Assembly (NCBI GenBank): GCA_016617855.1
Contig: JAECUM010001122.1
Location: 62,001 to 126,000, forward strand
Source of the DNA: Megalonaias nervosa
Taxonomy: Eukaryota; Mollusca; Bivalvia; Unionida; Unionidae
Direction of reading: 5' to 3'
DNA length: 64,000 nt
Positions 33,561 to 45,082 of the stretch are shown piece after piece; position 1 is the first letter of the stretch, and every line of letters begins with the position of its first letter. Below the pieces are notes generated by a model, which saw only the letters and a program-made list of their open reading frames with translations, searched no databases and was not told the origin of the DNA. A program made the translations under genes and the position numbers.

Positions 33561-35855
33561 GATATATTTTTTCCAGGCACAATTTTATCCCGGAATAATC
33601 ATTGCAAAATGAAACAGTTCTTGGCAAGCTCCAAAACAGGCATTGGTTGTAACAATTTAAACAACTTCTGAAAACGAATTTATACGGTGCCCTTAATTTA
33701 TAGCCTGCAAGGTTCTGTACAAGCATGGTGAAAGAAACAACTGTTTGTAATGATGAGTGGTAAATTACATTTGTTATTTCTTTTGTCTCAGACATTTAAA
33801 TAGACAAAACCTACGACATGAACATAGAAGGCAGTTTTAACAGATTTTTCATTTCAAAGCAGATACAGCAAAACGAATTTGAATAAAACAATGAAGATAT
33901 GTAGTTTTTTCAGTAGATATAAGGAAATATTTCACAAGTGGAAACATTGTCACGTGACAAGTCCGTGAGTGACAATACAAAAGTATTTCTTCATATCTCC
34001 TCAAAAACGTAGATTTTCTATTTATTATATCTTTTAAGGCATATACCTTAAGATTTGCAGGGATTTATTTCTCCCTTCCATGTCTTTTCACTTCACGAGT
34101 GAAGTATTTCGTTTCTCTTAATTATATCTTGTAAGGCACATGCCTTCGATTTGCAGGGATTTATTTCTCCATTCTGTGTCAATGCAATTAAAGACTGCAT
34201 AATCACATCTATAAAAAGAAGTTCCGGAATTTACCAATAAGTTTAGGATCGTACATATAATGTTTCAGATTATGTATTTTGTCAACTAATTAATATTTTC
34301 ATGCTAAAATTAAGAGATTTTCATTTTCGTTAACACATTTCTTGCGCTAATTGATACAGTGAACATTGCAAATAACATTGCTGGAGTGGGTTGCTGTAAC
34401 AATAGGACAGAACGCTCCGTAAGGCCTCAGGGCGTACGATCATTAAACAACATATTCTAATAATTGCGAGTTTACTTGTAAGGATTTTGCTGCTATTTTT
34501 TTGTGTGTTTATTTCTGCATTCAGACATGAATTTTTGTGCGGTGGTAGACTTGCAGTCTATTTCGGAAAGATGATAGTGACGACAGTTAAAATCGCGACT
34601 TAAACAATTTTATTACTATATATAATAAAGAGTCTTGCTTAAGAATGTCTACCATCTGTCGTTGAGTGTAACAGGTATACGATACTGTATGGGTGATACA
34701 GGATATCGAATAACAACTGGTAATGTAAGTTCAGTCAGTGACAATTTGCATGATTCAAGTGTAAAGCTAATTATAAAAAAAAAAGTTATTACCTGAAAGC
34801 CTGCTTTTTCTTGTTTGGGGTTCATTAGTATGCATTCTTGCCAGCGCCTTTTCTATTTTGATCAAAGAAGGTCAACAGTATTGACACGTTTTGAGATCTA
34901 TTCATTCTGATGGGTTGTGGGTGATGGGGGTGGGGAGAAGGAATAAATAAACCGAAATATGGAAATAGGGCAATAAAGGTCGGGCGTACTTTCATAAAGG
35001 GAGATATACTACCTACATGGAAAAAGAAAGTAGTTCTAAAAGTGATATCGACACATTTTTCTCATACATATATTTCAATATCTCGTTATGAAATATATAA
35101 TAAATGACGATCTCTAGCAAATGGACTATGACATGGGAAACGAGTTGCATAGCATATCAGAAAAAGAATTAAAAGCACAGCAAATATAAAATGAAGATTA
35201 TAAAGACATAGAAAACAAGGGAAAGTTATTGTTTGGTTAACAGTCACTGCAAACAACTTGCTTTCCGTCGCTTGGTAATATCGTCTATATCATTTAGAAA
35301 CTGGAATCATGCCCAAAATCAATTGTACAACATGAAAATGAAAGACAGAGCCGTGCCAAAGACGACGTGCAATAGAAGTGCAGCCTGTACAATATCTGTT
35401 TCGAATTCCACCTCAAGGATCTGAACCTTATATGTTACTCTATTGCAAGGAATCTTGAAAAGTTGCTCTTTTGTTACGTTTCTTTTGAAATAATGCCTTC
35501 AAGTTATTCAATCATTCTATAAACTAGTCAGCTATTTCAAATTTTTATTTTTAATGTTCTCATATCCCACTACTAGCGTGTTAGGACGAGAAAAGCAAGT
35601 GCGCTAATAAAGCATAGCCGCTGTAAGCCTGGATAGATTTTGAGAGTTTTGGCATTTGAATTTATCAGTTTATCGTTTTCTTATTTGTATTTATTGTGCT
35701 ATTTTAAAATTCACGTGTACTCCGTAACACTCAATAATTTATCTATTGCCGTATTTCATATAGACAGTATTTCATCAATTACCTATATATCTTAGATATG
35801 TTATCTACTTGTAGAATGTATCGTAAATTATACGATTTGTGTCATATTAAGTCTG
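33561..35855. other. Intergenic with one tandem duplication
   Basis: A ~96 bp unit containing 'atttgcagggatttatttct' is present twice (about 34024-34078 and 34120-34173). A G-rich patch lies at 34914-34940. Nothing else recognised. Confidence 0.45.
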
Positions 35856-35859
35856 CCAC

Positions 35860-36640
35860 CGTAAGCAACAGTAGTCGGTATTTCCTGTGACTGTTCACCA
35901 AGAGTGGACAGCTACACCTGGCGCCTTCTGGAATATCCTCTTTGGTTGAGAAGACGGTCGATCAGATATGCATATCCCCGCGGCTGTGAAGGCAGATGGC
36001 AAGAGCTGTGTGAACAGTGCATTACATTAGCTCAGGTAAAATAGGACCCCATGGCCATTCACTACATTCGGTCTCATCTCCAGACGTATCGATATTGTTG
36101 TGCCACTGGATTCAGACAGGCTGGATTAGAGAACGAGGGTGACGCTGCTCAACTTTCTTTCACTTAAATCCAACTCACGCGCAAGTCTCCCCTCTCCCAG
36201 TATCTCCAAGTCCTGCGATGATCGGTGAACAGCAAAACAGCAGATATAATACATAGGGAGCTGTAGCTGCAGATCTGCAGGCAGGCGGCTCTGAGCATAG
36301 GGTCGCTTTTTACTGAACAGAAGCAGCAGAGGAAATCGGGAGTCCCTTTTTAGAATCACACTGTCGACTCCATGGCATGATGTAGGGGCTAGAAAAGGTT
36401 CCCTAAACGTTGACTGCTTCGCCTTTAACCACGGTCAGCATACCGAGGCTGACTGGAGATCCCATATTAGCGGTCTAAAAATCTAACAAGAAGACAAAGG
36501 TGACGCAACTTAATATCGGTGCCTGAAACGTACAGACACTAAAGGACAACAGATCAGCAGATAGATTAGAAAGAAGAACAGTTTTAGTTTGTACTACAGG
36601 TGCTAGGCGCAAGTTTAATGTTTAAAACAGCAATAACCTG
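35860..36640 (+). mobile_element. LINE 5' end with start of endonuclease ORF (CR1/L2-like)
   Basis: A relatively G+C-rich stretch. At about 36505-36600 the plus strand reads TQLNIGA, a stop where Trp is expected, NVQTLKDN and then RLERRTVLV. This corresponds to the usual opening of LINE apurinic endonucleases (IGTWNVRTL...ADRPERR.ALVA). The upstream 600 bp would be 5' UTR or ORF1 remnant ('ggaccccatggccattcact'). The Trp-to-stop change (tgaaacg) and frame loss after 36610 make it dead. The endonuclease core does not follow. Confidence 0.6.
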
Positions 36641-37040
36641 AAGGAAAAAATCATACCGAGTGACAAAGTTTCTTCAGATTACCCCGATGACCCGTTTTGA
36701 CATTGGACCCTGTCTATCATACTATAAAAGAGACTAGGTAAGTAAGTTCCATAAACTTCATTCCACGCCTGGCCCTCGACTCCATTCGACTATTTCAGTC
36801 TTTGAAGGCACACGACCACAATCTATGGCTTGTTATACTCCTGACATATTTTTCTACTCATCAAACTATCATTGATTCTCCTTCTTTGGCTCAAACTGAA
36901 GTCACAGGCACCGAAACGTACGAATGCGCGAATTTTGCCTGCCTGGACAAACTTACGCTCATATGCAACATTCTCTGTTTACTGAGAGAAACAGTGTTTG
37001 CGACTCATAAGCTCGAGCACCCGTAATTTGTACAGGATTC
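36641..37040. other. Intergenic, nothing recognised
   Basis: A 74-codon chance ORF (36802-37026); no domain. Confidence 0.3.
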
Positions 37041-37042
37041 AT

Positions 37043-37300
37043 CATCCAGATAGAGCCCAGGATGACAGTCGTCTAGCTGAAGAAAGACATCTCAACGACG
37101 GCTGCCTACATCTTCTCGAGTGGCCGAAATAAAGAGGAGCGAAGTGAAGCTGATGTTACGTTTGCCAGATCAGATCCAAAATACGATGACCTATTTTACA
37201 AAAAAAATAAAAAAATAAAAATACCCCCCCCCCCCCAACTTAAGTATAAGTTTGTCTTGGAAGATACTTTATATTAACACATAATTCATTGGGATTTAGA
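37043..37300 (+). repeat. Duplicated block, copy 1
   Basis: 'ttcatcatccagat' to 'aagtttgtcttggaagatac' matches 38508-38760 closely, including an A-rich/poly-C or poly-A hinge (37200-37240). Probably the 3' region of a transposon; plus-strand reading has LAEER.L.DG.LHLL in both copies. Confidence 0.8.
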
Positions 37301-37463
37301 CACCGGAAAGCTCAGTACTGAGAAGAAGCTGATCGTGTACCGAGTCCAACTGGTTACTTCTGGTTAGCGTTTTTATTTTTGTTGCATGGCGATGAAAGCC
37401 GAGGCGGATTTGATAACTGCTGCTAAAACATACGAATTACTTTAATTCATTAATCTGGTACCC

Positions 37464-37536
37464 TGGTTTGTTCACTGCGTTTTGAAGGTCAGGTGAAAGA
37501 AGGTTTGTTCACTGCGTTTTGAAGGTCAGGTGAAAT
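37464..37536. repeat. 37 bp tandem duplication
   Basis: 'ggtttgttcactgcgttttg' plus 'aaggtcaggtgaaa' occurs twice head to tail. Confidence 0.95.
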
Positions 37537-37539
37537 AAC

Positions 37540-38055
37540 TCAGAGGAAAATATTTGTCACGAAATTATTGTTCATGGCCAAATACAGAAAAATGTATGGC
37601 CATTGCGTCTGCAAATTCAAACTGAATCTTAAATGCGTTGTCGAAATTTATATACATTACGCAATAGAAATGGTAAGAAAATAAATAATTTTTGAAAATG
37701 ATTAACGATTAAATTACTTTCTAAAACAAACAAAACTACTTCCTATTTGGTCTTTATATTTTATGCAATTTTAAATGAAGACTCATTTTTGTGTAAATTA
37801 TACGTATGTTAAATTTAATATTATATAACATTATGTTACCTATCCTCTGCAGTACGACACAAAATAGTATCTTCACGTCTGTAGGTATAATTATTTCCTC
37901 AATTTTTGATGGCAAATAAAGTTTTTGTTTTGTGTATGTGATATCTACTTGGCAGGATCCACTATGCACAATAAGCCTCGTCCTTGCCTTCACTGGATGG
38001 TTTGAAACGAACTAATGGCAAATGTATTTTAATACGCCCTTTACCCAGGGAAGAG
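37540..38055. other. Intergenic, nothing recognised
   Basis: AT-rich; no gene. Confidence 0.35.
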
Positions 38056-38059
38056 AAAC

Positions 38060-38191
38060 CAAGAGATTTATCTTTATTCAAAATAATCATGTTCTCGTTA
38101 GACTATCGCTTGCTTAGATTGTAGTTGTTTTCAAATCCGTCGTAATCATGCCGAACACGTTTATACCAGTGCTTCAAAAAACATCCATATG

Positions 38192-38192
<1 letters not shown>
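38060..38192 (+). repeat. Block preceding TG repeat, copy 1
   Basis: 'gagatttatctttattca' through 'gtgcttcaaaaa' matches 38748-38870, which is followed by a TG run just as this is. The block plus its microsatellite were therefore duplicated together. Confidence 0.8.

Positions 38193-38240
<48 letters not shown>
38193..38240. repeat. (TG)n microsatellite
   Basis: 24 TG units, at the end of duplicated block copy 1. Confidence 0.95.
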
Positions 38241-38243
<3 letters not shown>

Positions 38244-38459
38244 AGGGGAGGGACTGTAAGATAAAATGACACACCTAAAGTGAAAACCTTAACTTAAAGA
38301 AAGGAATAAAAGTGTTTTTTTTTGCGAAGGATAAAATAAAATTGATTTTGGCATTTGCTCAATATTTATATAAATAACGTTTGAAAAGAATATCAGTTCA
38401 TATAAATAATGCAAAATCGATCCAATATACAGAGGACATATTATTAGAATACTTGAGAA

Positions 38460-38760
38460 ATGTTGCATATACGTGGAGCACCTGTGGTTTCTACAGAATT
38501 GGCCGGATTCATCATCCAGATGACAGCCCAGGGTGACAATCGCCTAGCTGAAGAAAGACAACTCAAAGACGGCTGGCTACACCTTCTCAACAGTAAAGAA
38601 GAGCCAAGTCAAACTCACGTTGCGTTTGCCATATCAGATCCAAAATACGATAACCTATATTTAAAAAAAAACAACAAAAAACAAAAAAATTAAGTATAAG
38701 TTTGTCTTGGAAGATACTTTAGATTAACACATGATTCAGTGGGATTTAGACTTTTGATCT
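38460..38760 (+). repeat. Duplicated block, copy 2
   Basis: Partner of 37043-37300. Here a 77-codon frame is open (38460-38693) including RLAEERQLKDGWLHLLNSKE, suggesting the ancestral block was coding, perhaps a transposon C-terminus, but no family is recognised. Confidence 0.75.
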
Positions 38761-38895
38761 TTATTCACAATAATCATATTCTTGTTAGACTATCGCTTGT
38801 TTAGATCGTAGTTGTTTTCAATTCCGTAGTAATCATGCCGAACACTTTCATATCAGCGCTTCAAAAAGCATCGATATGGATCTCGTCCATATGTA
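38748..38895 (+). repeat. Block preceding TG repeat, copy 2
   Basis: Partner of 38060-38192. Joined directly to duplicated block copy 2, so the order is swapped relative to copy 1. Confidence 0.8.
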
Positions 38896-38922
38896 GTGTG
38901 TGTGTGTGTGTGTGTGTGTGTG
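38896..38922. repeat. (TG)n microsatellite
   Basis: About 13 TG units following block copy 2. Confidence 0.95.
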
Positions 38923-39460
38923 ATATGAACACTAGATAAATCCCAAGGAAACTGTGCACATACCGTTACGATGAATTATATGCTTGTAGGTTACTTGGTG
39001 TTAAGTTCAGTTTCAAGGTTTTCATCCAGCCCAAATTCTTTTTCTCTCTCACTCCAGATTTATGTGTATTTAGTCCTTATGCTTGAGATGGGTCGAGAGA
39101 ACGGAAAGCAGAAAGGATTGCAATGAAATTGTGTACCATGTTAAATTCATTTTGAAAACGGGGATTATTAATACTTTTTATTGTTATTTTCATACGTCAC
39201 TAATGATTAATAAGTGTAAATTAATCATTAATCTATAGGTCTAGAATCAACGGCACACAGTTTCAAAAAGAATGTTTAATGCGTATTATTGTGCCAAGGA
39301 CAGATCATAATTTGATATACCCATAATATTCATTTAGAAGAAATTTAAATAAGAACACATTTGTATGCATTTTCCATCATAATGAACACTATCTGCATTG
39401 ATTTAAATGACTTACTAGTATTGAACATGTAGCACATAACAATTTTACATTTAAATTTTT
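38923..39460. other. Intergenic, nothing recognised
   Basis: AT-rich; no gene or repeat unit seen. Confidence 0.35.
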
Positions 39461-39464
39461 TTTA

Positions 39465-39655
39465 CAAAATAGCAAGCCTCAGACTGCATCATAAAAACGT
39501 TGTATACATCTAAAACGGTGAAGAAAATCCATTATTTCATAAGTAAATTGCAGAATGAAATGCAATACATTACAGACTTTCGATAAGTATTAAACGTTGC
39601 ACTTATTTCGAGAAAGATTACGGAAACAAATAGGCATCGGATCAGCACGAGGAAG
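39465..39655. repeat. Dispersed repeat pair, copy 2
   Basis: Partner of 33370-33560. Lies immediately downstream (in minus-strand sense) of the Maverick integrase remnant, so the repeat could belong to the end of such an element. Confidence 0.55.
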
Positions 39656-40140
39656 AATGTATTTTATCTAAGGAACTGTTTATCCGTCTGTGACACTTCA
39701 ACATAACGCACTTTGAATTCTTGAGATCGATATTTGCCCACTTTCTTCGATTGAGAATATCATCTTCATTCTTGGTCACTCGTTGTAACTCAGGCAATCC
39801 AAAAGTTTCTTTAAACACTTGTCCGTTCACGTTTTCCAGTTTACAGACATGAGGATCAGGTCCACTCACTTGTTCAGTGACAAGAAAAAATTCTGACGCT
39901 CAGTTAGTTAAATAACCTTTGTCAAATGTGCGTTTTGTTATCCAATGCGAACCCCATCCCCAGTCTTTAAACGCTTCTTTATTCTTTCTGGTAAGACGTT
40001 CCAAGCAATCAATCAAAGACGGTCGCTTCGTTTGCAGGTGTCACTTCCGATGGGGTATATCCGATGCTACGTATGGAGGGGGATTACCACCATAATTCTA
40101 TGCATGTATTTTCTATTTGTCCTTGATGCATTTTGATATA
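39642..40140 (-). pseudogene. Maverick/Polinton-type integrase C-terminus, decayed
   Basis: Minus strand. An SIGYTPSEV stretch followed by Asn-Glu (about 40078-40030) matches the end of the retroviral-type integrase core carried by Maverick/Polinton elements and adintoviruses. Farther on, EQVSGPDPHVCKLENVNGQV and then ELQRVTK (about 39870-39760) match the C-terminal module typical of those integrases. Between them the frame shifts and a stop occurs near 40010. The catalytic core with its DDE residues was not found upstream. Non-functional. Confidence 0.65.
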
Positions 40141-40945
40141 TAAAATATTTTCATAAAGTTTTAAAAGTTCTTTGAAACCGTTCCACGACACACTACTTTC
40201 CTTCCAGGAAAAACATAGGTAAAAAATAATGCGTCTTTTCTCAATTATTTTTCATTAGCTTTGTTCACAAATGTGATGCTCTTGTGTGCTTGCCATCGTT
40301 GAGGATGTCGTCGACGACTTTGTTTCAAAACCAGTTTTAAAACTCACGCTAATCCGGAACTTGTTTTAGAAGTCAAAGGAACTACCAAAGCTGATTTTAA
40401 AACCGATTGTACGGCTCTAAATAAGGGATATTGGCTATATCTGCATGTCATTGATGATCGATGGCAGCTACTTTAGTTTGACACCTGGAACATTTTCGTC
40501 GAACGGGTTTGTGTAATGTATACGTCGATTGTTCAAGTAACCATTGTCGCACATCATGCAGACGTTCATTTTTTTTCTTCAGCAGTTCGATTCAATTGTT
40601 GAAATTCTTCATAGCCAACAAGCCAGAAAAGGATTGTTGGAAATGCTGGCTAAAATGCTTTATGGGGTTAACCATACTGCTCCTAAATCAGTCATCCGCA
40701 TAGGTTGTTATTCGTGTGGTATTGGTTAATATTGTGATGAGGCTTGACATGTACAACGAGCAGTAGTAATAAGCATAGTCATTGGTTGTTTGGTGACTTT
40801 GTTCCCGATTTATTTTTCACTCCTGTCTTCCCTTCTTTCTTTTTTCCTTCTGTTGAAGAATGTGCTGACGTCATCTTTTGACCCACGCTTTCATGTATTG
40901 TCTAGGAGTAGAAATGGGGGTGTCAGCAAGGGGACTCTCGTCATA
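40141..40945 (-). pseudogene. Decayed coding sequence between Maverick-type fragments
   Basis: On the minus strand, about 40660-40580 reads GYEEFQQLNRTAEEKK, a hydrophilic helical stretch, before a frameshift. The remainder shows no recognisable frame. Taken as part of the same element because it lies between two recognisable parts in the same orientation. Confidence 0.35.
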
Positions 40946-41500
40946 CTAAGAGGAGCAGACAGAGTTTGAAACACTTTTCTTGTTTCTTATTCTTCCATAC
41001 CTTTTGTTTTGATGGTCATTCTGTTTTTGTTGCTTTTGTTTTTCTTTGCTCTTTATTAAAGTTTTGAAATATCTTTGAGTGGGTTTAGATGTTTCGTTTA
41101 AAGCTTGGGAGTGAAACAGTCGAAGACGCTGCAATAATTGTCCGTACCATTGCGATTTCTCTGTTTCTGACAAATCGGTTAAATCCATGAACGATTTTAA
41201 TTCTTGCTATAATAGTGACATCTCGGTGAGATTAGAATTAGGAAACGAATGAGGTGTCCGTTGTTCGTACCAACGATGGAACTAAAATGAGTTTTCCTTC
41301 TTTTATAAGATCCAAAGGTACAAGTGTGATGACTTTCCAGAAGAGTGTGCCCTTTGTATTGTCTTTTTTCCCGCTTCTCATCATTATCTAAAAGTTGTCC
41401 AGGAATTGATACTAATAAAGGAGTATCCAATTTTAACAAGGCTCCTATCAGCATGGGTAGAAATCCTCCTAGTTTATCGGAAGTATACAAGTTCCTTTAG
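40946..41500 (-). pseudogene. Maverick/adintovirus-type conserved ORF fragments
   Basis: Minus strand. A first piece (41490-41197) has KLGGFLPMLIGALL, a glycine-hydrophobic motif that recurs in an uncharacterised protein of Maverick/adintovirus-like elements. A second piece (41188-40946) begins MDLTDLSETEKSQWYGQLLQ, like the segment that follows that motif in such proteins, then a Lys/Gln-rich tail. They lie in adjoining frames, so an indel separates them. Function unknown, possibly a minor structural protein. Assignment is by recalled pattern. Confidence 0.5.
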
Positions 41501-42130
41501 AAACGGATCTCCATTTTTCCATCAAACTAGGAAACACTGGTCTTAAATCAGGTTTGGCAGGCATCATTATGAACGGCGATGAAGTAGAAGTAACAAGAGA
41601 AACCATCATCGTGCGGCATGCTTTTCCTGAGTACGTGCACGTTCTAACGGCATTACCTCCTCTCTTTATGATAGAATGTTTTTCGTTGGGAATTTCTTCT
41701 TGGGGCCTTTCTTTTTCTTTTTAGAGTGTGAACTTGGCACACCACCGTTTTTCTTTTTGGTCTGCTATCTTTTAGGGGATTTGGTTTTTTTTAGTTTCGG
41801 TGTTGCGATCCCATTTTAAAAGTGAACAAATAATGACACCTCATAAAGACCCACTTCCACCAGGTTACAAAATTACTTTTTTATTATGGATTTTCCAGTT
41901 ATGACAACGGCCCTTTGTGTCTTTATTTTTTTTTAATTATGTGGTGTATAAATGATACTTTTAAACAATCAACTTGCTGTCAAATTAAACCATTGTAGCA
42001 TTTCTTTGAGACTTACTTCTAACAAATGTGCACATGCTTGGGCATACAATGGACGAAGCATTTTAGCTGGAGGATGAGATTGAAAGGATGTAATTTTGAA
42101 TGCTATTAGAGAAAAGAAGTGAAGCGTGTT
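41501..42130 (-). pseudogene. Decayed sequence within the Maverick-like remnant
   Basis: One minus-strand frame (42130-41969) is open with LRPLYAQACAHLLEVSLKE near its end; upstream and downstream frames are closed. Poly-T (42138-42156) and T-rich stretches interrupt it. Confidence 0.35.
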
Positions 42131-42131
42131 C

Positions 42132-42550
42132 TTACAGTTTTTTTTTTTTTTTTTTAAGCAGACGCCAAAGGTGACGTTTAAATGACTGGGCATCCTTCTT
42201 GGCAAAAACTGTGAACACAGTACAGAATCTCAAATAATCGAGAGTGGTCAGTTTTACATCGACGAGTAAATACGCATGAGGTGTTTGAGTGACATCGTCG
42301 TATGCATAATTCAGCCAAGGTGTTCCTAACTGTTTGACTAACACTTGTACATGACATTTACCCCTTGGAATTTTAAACAGTAGCACATAATGTGCATTGA
42401 GACTGATGGTGCGATGTGCTTTACTTTTTTGAAATACATTTCGAGTAATGTAAAGGATAATAGCATTACGTTTATATTATTGTTACAAACCAGGGGTATT
42501 TGCTTTGACCGAGCGGCGTCAAACCCTGGCGTGATTCCGCTAAAAGTCAA
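42132..42550 (-). pseudogene. Maverick/adintovirus-type conserved ORF with frameshift
   Basis: Minus strand. The frame from 42386 reads LLFKIPRGKCHVQVL, then YAYDDVTQTPHAYLLVDVK. This matches a widely shared uncharacterised ORF of Maverick/Polinton-adintovirus elements, with its N-H-Y-x-V-x-F-K-x-P-R and D-A-x-x-P-x-G-Y-L-L-V-D-L pattern. The start of the motif (SMHIMCYC) sits in another frame at about 42400, so a frameshift lies near 42380. The end is truncated in a poly-A (minus) run at 42138-42156. Confidence 0.6.
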
Positions 42551-43050
42551 AAGTCTCCCCTAATTCCAAAGACTTCCATACAACTTCTCTTGTAAATTAG
42601 AACGCCTAACGTGTCCATTCCATACATAAGTTTACTCTGATCAATACAAGACCACAGATCTTTCAACTTTTTGATTACTGTCCAAACACACGCCACTACA
42701 CTCTAACGAGAAGGGTAGCAGTGTTTTGCATACACATTATGATTACAAATACACAAATATACTATCACACAAGGAGGGGATAGGATGTCAAAGAATGGGG
42801 ATAAAATACACACGCACTCTCACGCACAAGCCAATTATATGTGTGTTTATAAACGCACTGTACCCTCTAACACAAACGTAAGATACTATCCCACTAGGGC
42901 AGGAGTGTTTGAGATACGCTATACACATAAAAACATACTATCACACTTGGGCGAGGTGTTTTAAGTTTTAGTTGTGAACATAAACATAGACGTACACAAA
43001 TGTAGACCATATATTGGGGCGCGCCTACTGCGGATACATCATATACTCGG
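42551..43050. other. CA-rich degenerate repeats
   Basis: 'aaacatactatcacac.t.gg' type words recur at about 42765 and 42930, with 'cagtgtttt.catacac' words before them, suggesting two diverged ~150 bp units. No gene. Confidence 0.45.
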
Positions 43051-43055
43051 AGTAA

Positions 43056-43092
43056 TAGTGAAATTACTACTACTACTACAACTACTACTACT
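43056..43092. repeat. (ACT)n microsatellite
   Basis: Trinucleotide run with one 'aca' interruption, giving a spurious poly-Val ORF on the minus strand. Confidence 0.92.
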
Positions 43093-43764
43093 GTAACCAG
43101 TGTTCTTCTTCCAAAAGAGGATGACTTCAATATAGCTATGGCTGATTTCCTGTCGTCTCCGCAAGAATTGTTGCCTGCAACGAAGTATTATCTTCACCTC
43201 CATTTCCATCGCTACCAGTGGTTGATGATTTAAGAAAGAAACAGGAGAAAAACTTGGAGAGATTTTTGCAACGTCAGAAGAAGAACAAGACTTTGTTCAG
43301 CATCAAGACAATGAAAATAAGCGAAGAGAGGAAGAGAGTGGAAACAAAGTGGTAAGATTGCTACAATTTGGAGGAGTTAAAATATCTGAGAGAATTCTAT
43401 GTGTCAAGTCTATAAGTTTCTTTTCATGCTATTTAACAAAACGCCAACGGTCCTTTTCAGAGCTACCTATATCCTAGAAAAGAGATACTACTGAATGGTT
43501 GTCAAATTGCCAAATCAAATAAAACTTAAATCTCTCCATGATACAAGGTGTGCGTGTGTTTAAGTATCTTTGAAAAAAACAAGAGAAAGTGTCACACCTA
43601 TTTCCTTTTTCTTTTTTTCGTATATTTCCTATGAATAAAAATCTCAATGAAATTTAAAAATATATCACAAAAGTCCATTTTCTTCTTATTTATTTCTTTC
43701 ACTGTCTGTCTCTTTTTTTAAAAAAATACTTTACTGGCATGGGTTCTTCCACTTCATTTTATTC
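43093..43764 (+). other. Possible broken coding sequence, unrecognised
   Basis: The plus strand reads VLLPKEDDFNIAMADFLSSP (43099-43158) and goes on to a stop at 43230. A neighbouring frame continues with a Lys/Glu-rich helical stretch (VVDDLRKKQEKNLERFLQRQ, about 43215-43275) to about 43350. This looks like one frameshifted protein, but I do not recognise it. Confidence 0.3.
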
Positions 43765-44181
43765 TTGTTATTAGATTGTCAATGTGGGAACACGATTGTG
43801 ATCGACGATTCAAAACACCCAGCATTTAAACGCTTTGCCGAAGAGTGTGACGTGGTAGTAATCGAACCTTTAAATCAACGGGACAGTTTTTTGGAGGACG
43901 TACTAGTGCGCACGTTTGTTGTTTGTTTCACGACGTGGACGAATCTAAAGAAGAGTAAATCAGATGCTTCGATGCGTGTTCCCTATATCCTATATCCTTG
44001 GGTACGCAAATATAATCGATTCCCTACTGGTCACCCTGAAATGTTGACAGAATACATCGACATACGTCAAGATAAAAAATACAGGTTTTATCAAATGCAA
44101 AGTGTTACCCACGACGGACTTGTACCATCCTGCGTTTCCACATTATTGCCAAAGAAACCACTCTACCACGCTTACTGCTAA
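43765..44181 (+). CDS. Unrecognised 138-codon ORF
   Basis: Open from a TTG-type codon at 43765 to TAA at 44179-44181; the first ATG is well inside the frame. Composition is protein-like (mixed charged and hydrophobic, CQCGNTIVIDDSKHPAF, IEPLNQRDSFLEDVLV, RVPYILYPWVRKYN, TEYIDIRQDKKYRFYQMQ), with less low-complexity than neighbouring ORFs. It is preceded by a pyrimidine tract and attag, so it might be an exon. No family recognised. It lies 1.2 kb from the Maverick-like remnant, on the other strand, and could be a gene of that element, a host exon, or chance. Confidence 0.35.
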   Translation: MLLDCQCGNTIVIDDSKHPAFKRFAEECDVVVIEPLNQRDSFLEDVLVRTFVVCFTTWTNLKKSKSDASMRVPYILYPWVRKYNRFPTGHPEMLTEYIDIRQDKKYRFYQMQSVTHDGLVPSCVSTLLPKKPLYHAYC

Positions 44182-45080
44182 TGCGTCTGTAAGTTGTATC
44201 TGAACCTTTGCGTGTTAGATTTTTTCCCTTATCTCTCGATCTGAGCAGGAGAGATATGAATACATTCTTACTGAATGTACCGGCAAATGGATTGATACGT
44301 ACATGCAAAAACAAATGACGTGCTGAAGACTGAATTGTGATTAAATGCATTTTATTTGAATTTTCAGGTAAAATTTCCTCATGATTTATATTGTTTTCTG
44401 TACATTCTTCCAGCTGTACAATAAACCCATTTTTAAACACTGGACTGATATGCCTGTTTCTAACCTGAGATCAGTCCTGTAACATAAAAATTCTTATAGA
44501 TATATAAGTAAAATAAATAAACAAATAATATAAAAGCAAGATATGAACTCCGACTTCATATTTTTCCCACATTATACCCACATTATAATTTGAAACATTA
44601 AATTACAGAACAGAAACACACTTGCAGATGTCAACACGCTTCTCCCTCGCTGCTTCAATCCGATGTATATTTCATGTAGAATTGGCACAGATGCTGCTGG
44701 AATCCGATGTACTTCATGTAGATAAATCCAGTCCATAATCACGAAATTTCGTCGAATCGACAAAAATACCAAAATGTATTCATTCCAGACCAAATGGAAA
44801 AGTTGTTGCAATGCGCATTCATTCACAATATGTCTCCAAATTTCAATTTTAAAAGCCCAAAACGCCATTTTCTTTCGAAACTTATGTCTAGCGCGCTACG
44901 AAGTTCAAATTTATCTGGGCGGAGTTACGTGCGCATTAATAATGTTGTTGTGTAATGATGAATCTAAGCTTGTGTAATTAGTTTGGAATACGGCATACAT
45001 TCAGTTACTTTGTTTCTTGTAGTGTATTTTTGTTTATATATTTAAGCCATGGGTAGAATAAGAAAATGAGCATATAATAA
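44182..45080. other. Intergenic, nothing recognised
   Basis: 'aatccgatgta..ttcatgtaga' occurs twice near 44655-44725. No gene found. Confidence 0.35.
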
Positions 45081-45082
45081 AA

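Noticed and set aside
43765..44181. Arginine-modifying hydrolase (DDAH-like), suggested by 'QRDSFLEDVLV'
   Set aside because: The short similarity to the PDSVFVED motif is not backed by catalytic His or Cys motifs in the right order.
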